From the NCBI RefSeq assembly GCF_016086655.4, contig NC_052142.2, positions 6,452,422 to 6,516,421 on the forward strand: a DNA stretch of 64,000 nt, given 5' to 3'. Both the position numbers and the translations under genes were made by a program. The DNA comes from Lepeophtheirus salmonis. Its lineage: Eukaryota; Arthropoda; Copepoda; Siphonostomatoida; Caligidae. This document shows, one piece after another, positions 34,308 through 46,027 of the stretch. How positions within the stretch are numbered: the first letter of the stretch is position 1; each line of letters starts with the position of its first letter. The notes beneath the pieces are model-generated. The model was not told the origin of the DNA. It did not search any database and saw nothing but the letters and a program-made list of their open reading frames with translations.

Positions 34308-36244
34308 TAAAGTTGATAATCCTGTAGAGAAAAGCGCGTGCAAGGAGAAGGGGGCGGGGGAAAGACTTATGGTATCATGGAATAAAATACTGATTTGATT
34401 ATCAGATACCTCCTTTTTTATTATGATTTTTGAAGGTATAACGAAAGTATTTATTAGCAAAATGTTTAATGAAGATATACTACGTACAATTGGCTTAGAC
34501 TTTTTTTATCTGTTACAGTAGATTTGAAAACGTCACACTCCATGAAATTGTAATTTATTATGAGCCCCATTCTCAGAATAATAACTAATGAAACGACAAA
34601 GTAGAGTAACTTACAAATATATTTGAAGTTCCAAGTTTAAAAAAGAAGGCTTAAATTAAATATAATCTACATACTAAAACATAAACCATCATATATTTAT
34701 CTTATATACACAAAATTAAACAATTGTAATCATACAACTAATAATAACAATAAATTATAAATACAGAATATTGAAATAATAGATTGATCCAAATAATATT
34801 TTCTTGTTCTGACACCGGAATCCAGATAAATATGTCATAACTTTAGGTTGCAAAACACTAGCGAGACGTGGAGTTTAATCAAAAAGATAATCATCCCTCT
34901 TCTCCATGTGGAAGTTGCTATATAAAATTGTGCACAGGATAGATATATCTCTACCGATGAGATCTAACTAATTATTAATAATAAAGTAAATATCAAAATC
35001 ATAAAATTAGAAAATAAATATACTAATAAAAAAAAATGTTAGAAATAAATCCATCTTAAAGATTTAGAGCAAAAGCTAATTATGTAGTAATGTCCGGCGA
35101 TATTACTCCTTATTAAGAGCATCAAAAAAAGATTTTTTCCCTATGATTTATGCTTATATAACAACATACTATTATGATGAAGGATACACACAATTGCTAA
35201 TTATAATGCTACGCCCAATACCACTACCCCCGTTGTTGTGACCATTTAAGCCATTATTTTTGCCTTTTTATGAGTTTTCTGAACACCATTTCTTGGAGCT
35301 TATGAACCATAGCTAATCCTTAAGTGACAAAAAAGTAATATTTATTAACTATATAACATTGGAAAACCTAATAATCATACCCAAGTCTTTAAATGAAGAA
35401 ACTAGTGTCAGACAAACTATTTGCGAACCATCTTAAGCTACTACCCCTGTTGTTGTGACTATTTAAGCAGTTATTTTTGCCATTTAATGAGTTGTGTATC
35501 ATTATTCTTGATATTTTTAGCTAAAATATAATCATATTTTATGGTTAGATTAAAAAAAAAAGAATACTTACTATTAGATGGTACAAAATTCTGAGTTCCA
35601 TTTCGTAATTTGGTGTGGATGACTCAAAACCTGCTGAAGATTATCTCAACTTCACAATTTGCAATGTGGGTATTTCTATAAATGACATAATTACCAACAT
35701 TCTCCACTAATCTAATGATGGTCCCTGGGGAAGGCTATAGGTTTACCCGTGTATTTCTCCATAAATTTTTTGAACGTAGATGATTAGGAATGGATAAGGT
35801 TATATACATGCAACAAGCATCTTTGTGAGATCAAAGTTAAAATCTGACTTGATGTTTTCATCATTAACTTGATTTAATAGATGAATATCCATACTCTTGA
35901 TATGAGATGAGGATAAGGAGAGGCGTGTAATTCTGGACAGGGAACTAAATGCACATTTATATCGACAAATCCGACAAGCCATCTGTTTCTCATCCGAAAG
36001 TATTTTCCAAATTCCTGGTCCTCCATTTCCAGAAATCCAGACGTAAGGCGACGTTATTTTAGGCATTTTATTCAGTTCTCTATCGACTATCAGCATCTAA
36101 TACTATATTAATATAGAATAATAAAGGCGGGAATGATAACGTTCAGGATAGAAGAAGATGTATATTATTTAATCAATGATGCCATAAGGATTTCTTCTCT
36201 TCTCGTCGCACGCTTTTGTAGTCGTACCAAAATTATCACCCTTA
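34308..36244 (-). mobile_element. hAT-family element, copy B, both ends present
   Basis: The ends are TAAAGTTGATAAT at 34308 and, on the minus strand, TAAGGGTGATAATTTTGGTA from 36244. Both are followed inward by GCGTGC and AGGAG blocks. On the minus strand 36096-35800 is the best-preserved first coding part of the family. From ATG 36096 it reads MLIVDRELNKMPKI and then the finger CRICRYKC...SSHIKSMDIHL, a BED-like C-x2-C...H-x6-H arrangement. The later part has a substitution relative to copies A and C: near 35690-35635 it gives NCEVEIIFS, the hAT C-terminal dimerisation motif. A donor-like GTAAGT follows the coding piece. The flanking 8-mers are GTTATTAG and ATCATATG, which do not match, so recombination or end decay has erased the target-site duplication. 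No complete transposase is encoded. Confidence 0.8.
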
Positions 36245-37800
36245 ATCATATGTTATGCGATGATAAATGAAAGACTAATAATTATCACTTTACCCGTGGA
36301 AAAAGTTTACTAATAAATTAAGTTTTATTATATATATTTGTGATAATAAGTTAATTAAGTTAAAAATAGAATTAAAAAGCTCTATATCGTTGTCAATTTG
36401 AGATAAGACCACGACGATATTCCAATAATAAAGCTCATTTTTGAATTGGTCTCATAATAAAAGTCCATTTATATTTATATATCCGAGCTAGTAAATATAG
36501 AAACAAAGAGAGAGAAGAAGAAAAGATATAGAAACAGAGAGAGAAAAAAAGAAAATGTAGAAGTAGAAATTTAAAAAAAATGTGTAATGCAATCAATCTG
36601 AGATTATAATTCCGAATTCTGTATTGGTGTTGTTGTTTCTTGATGAGGTGTTTTAAGCCACAAACTAGTAATTACCTGGGATCCATGAAAGACAGAAGAT
36701 ATGGAGGGCTGGAGGAATAATACGACTAAGAATGATTTATAAGGAACACATTACGTATATAATATTGAGATATAATTTATTGACACCATTAAACCCTAAA
36801 ACAACCATGATTGTTCCGCCTTTCAGAGACAAACAAGCATTCTCCCCGTCGACGAAAAAGGGCTACTAAAATCAAGAAGGAAGGTCACGAGGTCATAATC
36901 CCATCCTTGTCATCAATGTTGTGACGATAAAAATGTGTGTTAAGACACGAACTAGGGATCCAGGAACGACTGAAGAGAAGGAGGCGAGGAGGGATAATAC
37001 GACTAAGAATGATATATAAGGAACACATGACATATATTATATTGAAATATAATACATACTGTACTACTCTAAATACATCAAAGATGTCCCACTACTTATA
37101 CTATTAATAAGACAGTACTTTACAATACATATATATACACAACACATCGACATATCAAATAATAATTATAACAATTAGATGAGAGTAGTGTTGGGTCGGT
37201 CCATTATCGGTCAGAGGTGATCGATCAACTCACTCGAACGGTCTAAAAAAATTAACCAATAATAAAAGCCTAGTCACATGATATGGTCCTATATTGGTGT
37301 ACAGACTGAACACGTAGACCACAAAAAAAGCTTTAAAATTATACAACTGGCCTGTGGAGACAACGGAGTTATCTGAAAATACCAACTAAATGAATTATCA
37401 TAATTCATATATATATATATTTTTTAATTGTGTATATGTTTTCTTTTTCTAATTTTTGTCGGTCCAGACCACGGTTCATCGACTCACTCAGCTTAGACCG
37501 ATGGATAGTCGCACCGGTTCATTCATTCCAGACTGACCCAAGATTAGATGAAGGAGATATTCATCAATAGAGAACAGTAGATGTGCGGGAAGGAATCTCT
37601 GGCAACGAAATCCCTGATGAACTGCCCCTGGCCAGTAGGATTTGCTCCAAGGACTCCCTTTAATGTCCACCTTTTTGAATTACTCACCCACTATGAGTAT
37701 GCAACAAGTCATATTGTGTCCATGGAACTTGAAATAAACATGCATATGGGGTATAACTCTTACTAGTGAATTTGACAGTCAATGTAAAACGATAAATCTA
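36245..37800. repeat. Repeat-rich region, partly shared with 51350-51760
   Basis: The block near 36375-36480 (ATCGTTGTCAATTTGAGATAA) matches 51390-51490. The purine-rich GAAAGAG/AGAAG tract near 36500-36560 has a counterpart near 51500-51580. The block near 37565-37645 (ATTCATCAATAGAGAA, GTGCGGGAAGGAATC) matches 51635-51700. Within the region about 36650-36782 is repeated directly at about 36935-37072 (shared AATACGACTAAGAATGAT and TATAAGGAACACAT). GGTCGGTCC-type sequence occurs near 37190 and 37455. No protein was recognised. This looks like one composite element seen twice in the window. Confidence 0.6.
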
Positions 37801-39085
37801 TTTTCTGAGTTTAATTTTGGATTGGTGTTGATGGATGGAGGTGTGCTGCTGAAGTTGTAACTAACTGACAACTTTTATTTACTTGATCAATGTGGACGCA
37901 TCTAAGCATCACGTGAAAAGGAAACCTTGATTTGTGATAACAAAATTTACGAATAACATCTTACTTCAAGAGATAAAAAAATGTAATATCCACTTCGATG
38001 TCAACTTTTATGGAGCCTTTTCACTGATGTCATGAATTGCATCATAATTTAGGGGGCTCAAAGTTGATATTTTTACTACATAAAATGGATAAATTTAAAA
38101 TAAATCTTTATTAAACTCCATCAAATGACTGTATAAATAAAAAAATACTTAACACTTACATTGAAGATTACTTTATGCGATCGATATTTGAATATTATGA
38201 TAGAAAAATGTACTGAAAATCCCAATGAAAAGTCGAACTATGTAAAATTATTATTTAGTTTTTTTTAGGATTACAACGATCGGACATTAAATAAAAATAT
38301 AGTATTCCTTCCATTGTAATATTTTAACTTAATCTTCATCAAACGATGTAATAACATATAGTAATACATTTACTAAAACTAGGCAATAAAGGCATAGATT
38401 TTTGATAAACAGTAAGGTTCATGTCAAGGTTCTCATCAACAGATAAAATATCTTTTGGAAAATGAAATTAAGAAATAATCTCGCGGATCATACTAATTGG
38501 CTTTAATTTAATTAGAATGTAAATAATGTAAAAGCTATAAGTCATCGACGTTTGAATATATTTACATATTATAAGTCTAAGGACTGTAATTTGCTCGTTT
38601 TAAAGTTCGCATCCAGACTGAATGTGTATTATCGTATTATTGTAACGATGATAGAACTGAAACAAACCTCGATCGATTTCTTCAATTTGAATATGTTCCC
38701 CACGAGCTAGTTTTTTCTGTCGTTTGAATTATTGTAACTGCTCTGTAAAGACTTAAACACGCTTATGGTTGCATTAGAGACAAAGCTTTCCAAAACTAGG
38801 AGGGCAGGGTGGATACTATGTGCTTGCGCTTAGCGTAAGACCCAATTCAAGCTGCACATTCACAGTTGCTGTTTAAAATACTTCCTGACGTTAGCAAAAC
38901 AAGCTTTATGTTGTAAAAAATACTATTCATTTCGGCTCCTACGATTCCCATTAAGAGCATTTTCTCATTATTAGATTTGAAGAAGCTCATAGCCATTACT
39001 CAACTACATAACTGCATCCCTTTGCTCATTGACGCAAGATCATGGTTCTGAGTACTACTCCCACCAGACAGTAAACAACATAGTG
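37801..39085. other. AT-rich stretch, possible decayed gag continuation at its right edge
   Basis: No gene is supported. The minus-strand reading just left of 39086 keeps fragments that would continue the gag-like frame (HYVVYCLVG, then RTMILRQ), but it soon dissolves into stops. Confidence 0.35.
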
Positions 39086-39328
39086 CTAAATATGAGCATT
39101 TGTCATGGGGGGCCTGTCCAACCTATTGCATTCAGCGATAGTTTTGAATTCTGAGGAGTCTTGCCAGATAATCTGAAAGAATGAGCCGACAAAATCATAA
39201 TTCCCATCATATGATTGAAGACGCTCAATCAATTGGATATTCCTTCCATGAGTGCGGGCACTTATTCTTGAAAGTTCTAACTTCAACTCCGTCAATTTCA
39301 AGCTAAAATAATTTGATTTTAAATCCAA
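39086..39328 (-). pseudogene. Gag-like N-terminal piece with a SAP-domain signature
   Basis: From 39328 downward the frame reads DLKSNYFSL and then LKLTELKLELSRISARTHGR and LIERLQSYD. This fits a SAP domain: two short helices with an L-x-x-E-L-K-x-x-L core, a Gly/Thr turn and a final L-I-x-R-L. SAP domains bind nucleic acids, and they occur at the N-terminus of some Gypsy Gag proteins. The codon where ATG would be expected is TTG, so the start is probably lost. The frame lies just after a probable LTR (39638-39414) on the same strand, in the position of a gag gene. About 80 codons are kept before a stop. Confidence 0.5.
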
Positions 39329-39413
39329 ATTTTAAGAGATCTTCAGAGCTTATCGTAAAAAGTAATGAGAAAAAATGTAGGGCGTTTACAAACAACGTTA
39401 TTTGGTGGGTTTA

Positions 39414-39638
39414 TGTTGAACCTCTGTGTTTACTGTCACACCCTATTCACTTATTCAAGTCAATGTACACTAACTTTCTTAATAGAAAGTATTCTATACT
39501 GTTAAATAAATAAGAATGGGACAACATGTGAGTTAAACTCTCGAAGTAACACTAATTCTAATAATATAAATATCTCACTAAACAAACATTAAATACTCGA
39601 ACATTAGTGATATAAGGGTAATCGTACGGAATACTACA
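39414..39638 (-). mobile_element. Probable Gypsy LTR
   Basis: On the minus strand a polypurine run (CAAAGGGGAGC, about 39649-39639) is followed by TGTAGTATTCCG starting at 39638. The unit ends TTCAACA at 39414, giving TG...CA ends and about 225 bp. Pol sequence lies before it and a SAP-type gag piece after it. No second copy is available for comparison, and the primer binding site was not recognised. Confidence 0.5.
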
Positions 39639-39639
39639 G

Positions 39640-42600
39640 CTCCCCTTTGAAGCCTTTAAGTCCTAAAACGATGAGGCTTCTGAGCTTTGCGCTAACTTCT
39701 TCTCGATTCATGAGCTTCACGATCTGACGCTTCATCTAATCTATTTTGTAGATTTTGAATATGCTTATTTAAGAATCTTCGGTTTCTCAAGTATGTTCCT
39801 CCATTCATTCCCTGGATGATGTAGGACCTGATTTGATGATGCAAGTAGTATCCTATTCTCTTGAGATTGAATTTTGAATTACAACACATTCACCAATTGA
39901 GGAAGGAGTATTGTTCTATCATCTCTGTTGTCTTTAGATTAGTTGTTGAACCATTGTCTTACCTTTGCCGATTTCTTAAATTTTTGATGTCCAATACGAT
40001 TGTACTGTGATTTATGGGCAGGAATTAATGTTCTCATTTTCCTTCCGAACAACCACTCCACTGGTGAGAGTTCATCTTGCCTGGGAGTATTTCTCCACTC
40101 CAATGAAGCACTATGGAAATTGTTGTCTCCAACTTTCCATTTTCCTAATATTTTTTCCCGAGTTTTTTCATAGATTTAACTGCAGCTTCTGCGTGTCCAT
40201 TACTCTCCGGATAATGAGCACTCGATGTCACAAGAATAATATTAAAACTTTTACAAAATGCCTTAAACACTACAGACCTATACTGTGGTCCGCCATCTGT
40301 CCTTATTATATTAGGTATACCAAAAATTGACATATGAGTTAAGATAATTTACAATATGTTCTGAACATGGTGATCTTCTGTATTGTGTAAGCGATGGCCA
40401 ACCACTGTATCTATCGACGTATACATGGAAGAAATTGTTACCATATTCAAAGAGATCTGCTGAAGTTGATTCGTATGGACGATGACACTCATCTGTTTTT
40501 ATAATTGGTTCTTGGGTTTGACTACATTTATACTTTTGACATTATTCACATGCTTGGACTACCAGCTTGATCTCATTTTTAGAATCCTGGCCAATAGAAA
40601 AGAGATCGAATCCTCTCCACCGTTCTTGTTATTCCTTGATAACTGTTGTGGACACTTTGTATAACTTTGGATCTTAAATTCTTAGTTATAACCAAATAAT
40701 TTGCATTGAATATGATTATAGTTGATATATTGTAGAGAAATACGCGTGCGAGGAGGAGGGGGGGAAAAAGACATATGGTATCATTGTTTAAAATACTGAT
40801 GGGATTATCATCTGCCTGCTTTATTATGATTTTTGAGGGTATAACTAATGTATTTATTAGCAAAATGTTTAATGAAGATATACTACGTATAATTGACTTC
40901 GACGTTTTTTATCCGTTACAGTAGATTTGAAAACATCACACTCCATGAAATTGTAATTCATTATGAACCTTATTCTCAGAATAATAGCTAATGAAACGAC
41001 AAAGTAGAGTATTTGAAATATATTTGAAGCTCAAAGTTTAAAAAAGAAGGCTTTAATTAAATATAATCTAAAAAATAAACCATTAAACATTTAAGTTAAA
41101 TATACAAAATTAAACAATTAAAATCATATAACTATTAATAATAATAAATTATAAGTACATAATATTGAAATAATAGATTGATCCAAATAATATTTTCTTG
41201 TTCTGACATCGGAATTCAGTTAAATATGTCATAACTTTAGGTTGCAATACACAAGCGAGACGTGGAGTTTAATCAAAAAGATAATCACCCCTCTTCTTCG
41301 TGTGGAAGTTGCTATATACAATTGTGCACAGGATAGATATATCTCTACCGATGAGATCTAACTAATTATTAATAATAAAGTAAATGTCAAAATCATAAAA
41401 TTAGACAATAAATATACTAATAAAAAATTTTTATAAATAAATTCATCGTAAAGATTTAGAGCAAAACCTAATTATGTAGTAATGTCCGGCGATATTACTC
41501 CCTATTAAGAGCATCAAAAAAGATTTCCCCCCGTTATTTAGGTATGCTTATATAGCAACATACTATTATCATGATGGATATACACAATTGTTAATTATAA
41601 TGCAACACCCAATGTAACTACCCTCGTTGTTGTGACCATTTAAACAGTTGTTTTTGCCTTTTACGAGTTTTCTGAACACAATTTCTTGGAGCCCATCAAC
41701 CATAGCTAAGCCTTTATTGATAAAAAAGTAATATTTATTGACTATGTAATATTGGAAAACCTAATTATCATACCCAAGTCTTAAAGCGAAGTAAGTAGTC
41801 TCAGACAAACTAGTTGCAAACCATCCAAAGCTACTACCCCCCGTGTTGTGACCATTTAAGCAGTTGTTTTTGCCCTTTACTGAGTTGTGTATCATAATTC
41901 TTGATATGTTAAGCTAAAATAGAATCAAATTTTATGGTTAGATTTAAAAAAAAATTGAATACTTACTGTGAGATAGTACAAAATTCAGAGTTCCATTTCG
42001 ATATTCGTAAATACTTTTTACTGATAACTTGATCATCATTTGGTGTGGATGAACCAAAACATTTTTATATGTATTTCTATATATGTCATCAGTACCAACA
42101 TCCTCCATTAATTTAATGATGGTTCCTCGGGAACCAATATGTTTACCCTTGTATTTCTCCATAAATTTTTTGAACGTAGATGATTAGCAATGGATAAGGT
42201 TATATTACATGCAATAAGCATCGTTGTTAGATCAAAGTTAAAGTCTGACTTGATGTATTCATCGTCAAATTGATTTTATAGATGAATATCCATACTCTTG
42301 TTATGAGATGAGAATAATGAGTGGCGTGTAATTCTAGACAGGGGACTAAAGGCACATTTATATCGACAAATCCGACAAACCATCTGTTTCTCATCCGGTA
42401 AGTATTTTCCAAATTCCTGGGCCTCCATTTTCATAAATCCAGACAGAAGGCGACGCCATTTTGGGGATTTTATTCAGTTCTCTATCGACTATCACCATCT
42501 CATATTATATTAATATTGAATAATAAAGGCGGGAATGATAACGTTCATGATTGATAGAAGAAGATGTATATTATTTAATCAATGATGCCATAAGTAATTC

Positions 42601-44560
42601 TTCTTTTCTCCTCGCACGCTTTTGTATTCTTACCAAAATTATCACCCTTAAATATGATACATCCGTTATCATTCTCCTCCAAGGATAAATGATCCCAGAC
42701 TCTTGCATATAGATGTGCATAATGATGTTGAGGAATTTTCTTGGGAGGCTTTGACTCTTTTATTATCTTTCAAACTAATTAGTAACTGTCGTCCTCTCTT
42801 GCAGCTTTGTTAATGGCTTCAATGCCAATGTCTTCTACTTCTTTGCTTTCTATATAATTTTAATTTCATCCTCTTTTGACTTATCCACAGGAACCCAACT
42901 AAGAGCATCAGCAATACAATGAGACATACCTTTGATCCAATCAATTTCAAATGTACAGGGAGTTAATTTTTCCAGTAACCTCTGTAACCTATGTTTATCA
43001 ATAGCACCAATATATTTACTATTAATTACTCCAATTAATAGTTTATGATCCGTAAATACGACGAAATTCCTCCGTAGTAGGTAAATTTTTGACTTTTGAA
43101 CAGCCGATACGATATGTAGGAGATCCAACTCACAAGCGGCATATCTTGATTCCGTTGGGGTAATGAAGCGCAATCCACATTGGATAAGGCTCCTTCTATC
43201 ATTTTTTCTTGAATCTATGCATATCCTATTCCGTATAAACGCGATGCATCCGCGAGTATGACTGTAGGCTTTTCTGGATTAAAATGAGCTAATGTGGGTG
43301 TTGATAAGAGTAATTCTTTTTTTTTTTTGCTTTAATGCCGCATCGGGTTCTGATAACAATTGAAATGTATATTGCTACTGAACAATCATTGCAGAGGTGA
43401 CGTTATTTAAGAGAGGTCCTTGGAAAATGAAGTGAGCAGATTCTCCATCCCAAAGTAAGATGTTAATTCTGAAATATTCTTCGTAGCAGGAAAATTCTTT
43501 ATCGCTGATATTTTTGATGGATCGGCTCGAACACCATAATTATTAATTATGAAGCCTACGAAGTTAACTTGGCTACCAATCAGAATCTTCTCAGGGTTGT
43601 GTTTGATACCATAATCCTGACATCTTTTCATGACCAAAATAATAATTTCCTCAAACTCCTCCCAATCTTTTCCATAACCCATTATATCGTCCACTACTTT
43701 GAAAATATTCTTGATCCCACTAAGTGTAATGTTTCCCCTCTTTTACTATACTCGTCTTTCAACGCGTTCAGACCCATTGGGGCTCTCGTAAATATCTTGG
43801 TCCCCAATTTGTGAGGAAAGTTGTGAGAGACGTGCTACTTTCATCCACGAGAAACTGCATTCCGTGTAAAGAATACTTTTGCATCATGTGGAATTGATTT
43901 TCATAATTTGTTCAGGGTGGGAAAAGGGTGAATCGGTCGCTCTACAGATTTGTTCAGACCCCTGTAGTCTATTACTCTTCTCACTTCGTCATTGCTTTTC
44001 TTAGGTTTCAAAGAATTGTTCGAAATGGCTGCAGCTGATCTCGGTTATACATGCATTCGAATATCCTCTCTGCTCGTCTAGGTAATAGGTACATGCTGTT
44101 GGCTAAATAATACAGTTGGAATGTTTTTTGCCATGCTTTGAAATTAATTTAAGTAGTATTATGCTCTGATGGGCGGGCTTTAGAGATGCATCCACTCGAC
44201 TTTTTCTTCCGACTCCAGGGTGCAATGGCGGCACTTTGGACACTGACCTTTGCTGCATTCTCGAACTCGTATCTGAGCTCCACAAATTTTTTCGGCTGAG
44301 TTGTAAGATCCTCTTCAATTTTAGAGTAATCCTCGTGGTATGTAGACTCAGTCAAAGCAAAGTGAAGGATATAAATAATATTTATCAAATCATTGAAAAA
44401 GAAACGTCACTCGTAATGTCGAGCCTCTCCTCGTGGGAAAATGATGACTTCTTAAATTTTTATGATTTAGAAGAAATAGGACATTATTTTTTATTGTGTA
44501 GTGAATATTTGTCGTTCACTTTTAAGCCAAAAAAAAAATTTTTTTATAGATAAGATTATG
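39640..44560 (-). pseudogene. Ty3/Gypsy-type retrotransposon remnant, interrupted by hAT copy C
   Basis: Read on the minus strand from about 44560. A Cys-rich gag or knuckle piece (CSKGQCPKCRHC) is near 44270-44210. RT follows, with VRRVIDYRGLNKSVERPIHP near 43985-43920, SSTSLTTFLT near 43830, and VVDDIMGYG near 43700-43675, whose two Asp residues are the RT catalytic pair. The thumb is FVGFIINNYGVRADPSKI. RNase H follows at 43173-42850 (ESRYAACELDLLHIVSAVQK, FTDHKLL, SHCIADALSWVP). After the hAT insertion the integrase resumes at 40700 with LRSKVIQSVHNSYQGITRTV and FYWPGF. The integrase core near 40333-40145 has RTDGGPQYRS and SNGHAEAAVK, the second and third catalytic residues. A C-terminal piece follows at 39889-39692. 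Many frameshifts and stops; dead. A probable 3' LTR adjoins at 39638. Confidence 0.85.
40717..42650 (-). mobile_element. hAT-family element, copy C, with perfect 8-bp target-site duplication
   Basis: The duplicated octamer AATATGAT flanks the element at 40709-40716 and 42651-42658. The ends are TATAGTTGATA at 40717 and, from the other side, TAAGGGTGATAATTTTGGTA. The latter fits the hAT terminal rule YARNG, and 8 bp is the hAT duplication length. The length is 1934 bp, close to the 1931 bp of copy D. The coding strand is minus. The finger region near 42500-42250 is present but frame-broken (KQMVCRICRYKCAFSPLSRI). At 42162-41944 is EKYKGKHIGSRGTIIKLMED, running into an ACA|GTAAGT donor near 41970. 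There is no intact transposase, so mobilisation would have needed an enzyme from elsewhere. It sits within the Gypsy integrase region and is therefore younger than that element. Confidence 0.9.
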
Positions 44561-45997
44561 GAGCTCCCTCAAGAAATAGATCATTCTAATTTTTTACAGA
44601 TTTAAAGGATTTATCCAACATATATTATATTTTCGACTACTGTTGCTTCTGCAAAATTAAAAGAAGATATATTTTGGGGATGTAGCCAATAAAGCATTAT
44701 ATTTATTCTTTTGAAAATCTACTGCATATATTACTAAGATGTTTCTCTATTAAAACTGATGAATCTGACGGTTTAAATTGTTTAATGTCCTATTTTTTTT
44801 TAATTTATTGAAGAAATCGGCAAAAAAAATTAATTAAATTGCCAAAAACTTTGTATCTCCTGTGAATGAAAATATACCTGAGAAATGGAAATACGGAGCA
44901 GAGAAGAATAGGGCTGCCAAAAGGCGAATAGTAAATTTATCGGGATAAACTTTTGAATAGCTGGGCTGTTATATTTTAAAATATTTAATTTTTATGTGTT
45001 CAAATATATAATCAATAATTATATAAATATTTCGGTTATAGTTATTTCGTGAAAACATAAGTCTAATGGGATCAACTTCCTGACACACGCCTTTTTTATT
45101 CATTAACATGGCTACTTAAGTATCTTGAAAGCCAGAGGGTAGAGGCGATAAAGATATTTTTTTATACTTAATACATAGAAATCCTTAAGACCATAGCATA
45201 TTTATCAGAACATTCCTTCACGGATAGATAATATATACTGAGCTGTAGTGGAATCCCCTTTTTCCTAACTTAAGTTGAGATGGCCGTGTCGACAGAGCCT
45301 TGCCTTACACAATATTTCTGAGTTACCAATTTTATGAACATTCGAAATAAGTAGACAAGCAAAGGAACTTTAATTTCTTTTCGATAAATTTTACCAACAA
45401 AAATCTAAAACTGAGACATGAAGTTGTAGTAGGCTGAAGCTCTTACAGACTCAAAATAGATTTAACACCTGCCAAACAAGTCCTTAAACAATGACAACGT
45501 AAGGGTGCATTGCTCTACTCAATATTGCTTTTAATAAGTTATAACCGGAATTGAAAGAAGAGGTAACTAATAAAATAAAATTTTAATCTGTTCTGTCAGA
45601 TATTATCAAACCCGATTAGAGTAAGCGGAACACATTTGCATTTAACTTATAACTTTTGAGTTCTTAAGCTGTAAGGTAAACCTTATTTTTAATGGAACAT
45701 CAGGTCAATTAAGAAAATGTTTCTGATAAACCAATATTTACTTTTATAAAAAAATTGCTACATTTAACAGATGAACTACTACTAATTTAAATAATATGGA
45801 GTTATGGAGACAGAATTTAAATAAAAAAGTAGTACATTAAAAATAATGGACATATGATTTAATGACAAAAAAATAAAACAAAGCTACCAAAAGATAAAAT
45901 AAATTAGCCATAAGTGATGTTTAACAATTATAGTTGATCCTTCTGAATATAGTATTAAACATAGCAAGTTTTTTTAACCTAACGCATCGATACATAA
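44561..45997. other. AT-rich spacer, no recognised gene
   Basis: No coding region is supported on either strand. Confidence 0.4.
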
Positions 45998-46003
45998 TTT
46001 ATT
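45998..46003 (-). promoter_or_regulatory. Poly(A) signal for the Ser/Gln-rich gene
   Basis: On the minus strand AATAAA lies 25 bp past the stop codon at 46028. Together with the exon structure upstream it supports a genuine 3' end. Confidence 0.5.
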
Positions 46004-46027
46004 TAAAGTACAGTACACATGTATCTT

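Noticed and set aside
36720..36740. TAATACGACT resembles the start of a T7 promoter (also near 36990)
   Set aside because: Only ten bases match and the rest differs. It lies in a eukaryotic direct repeat, so this is coincidence.
44149..44388. Two overlapping minus-strand frames near a Cys-rich segment as separate genes
   Set aside because: They are parts of the frameshifted start of the Gypsy remnant, where the third frame carries CSKGQCPKCRHC.
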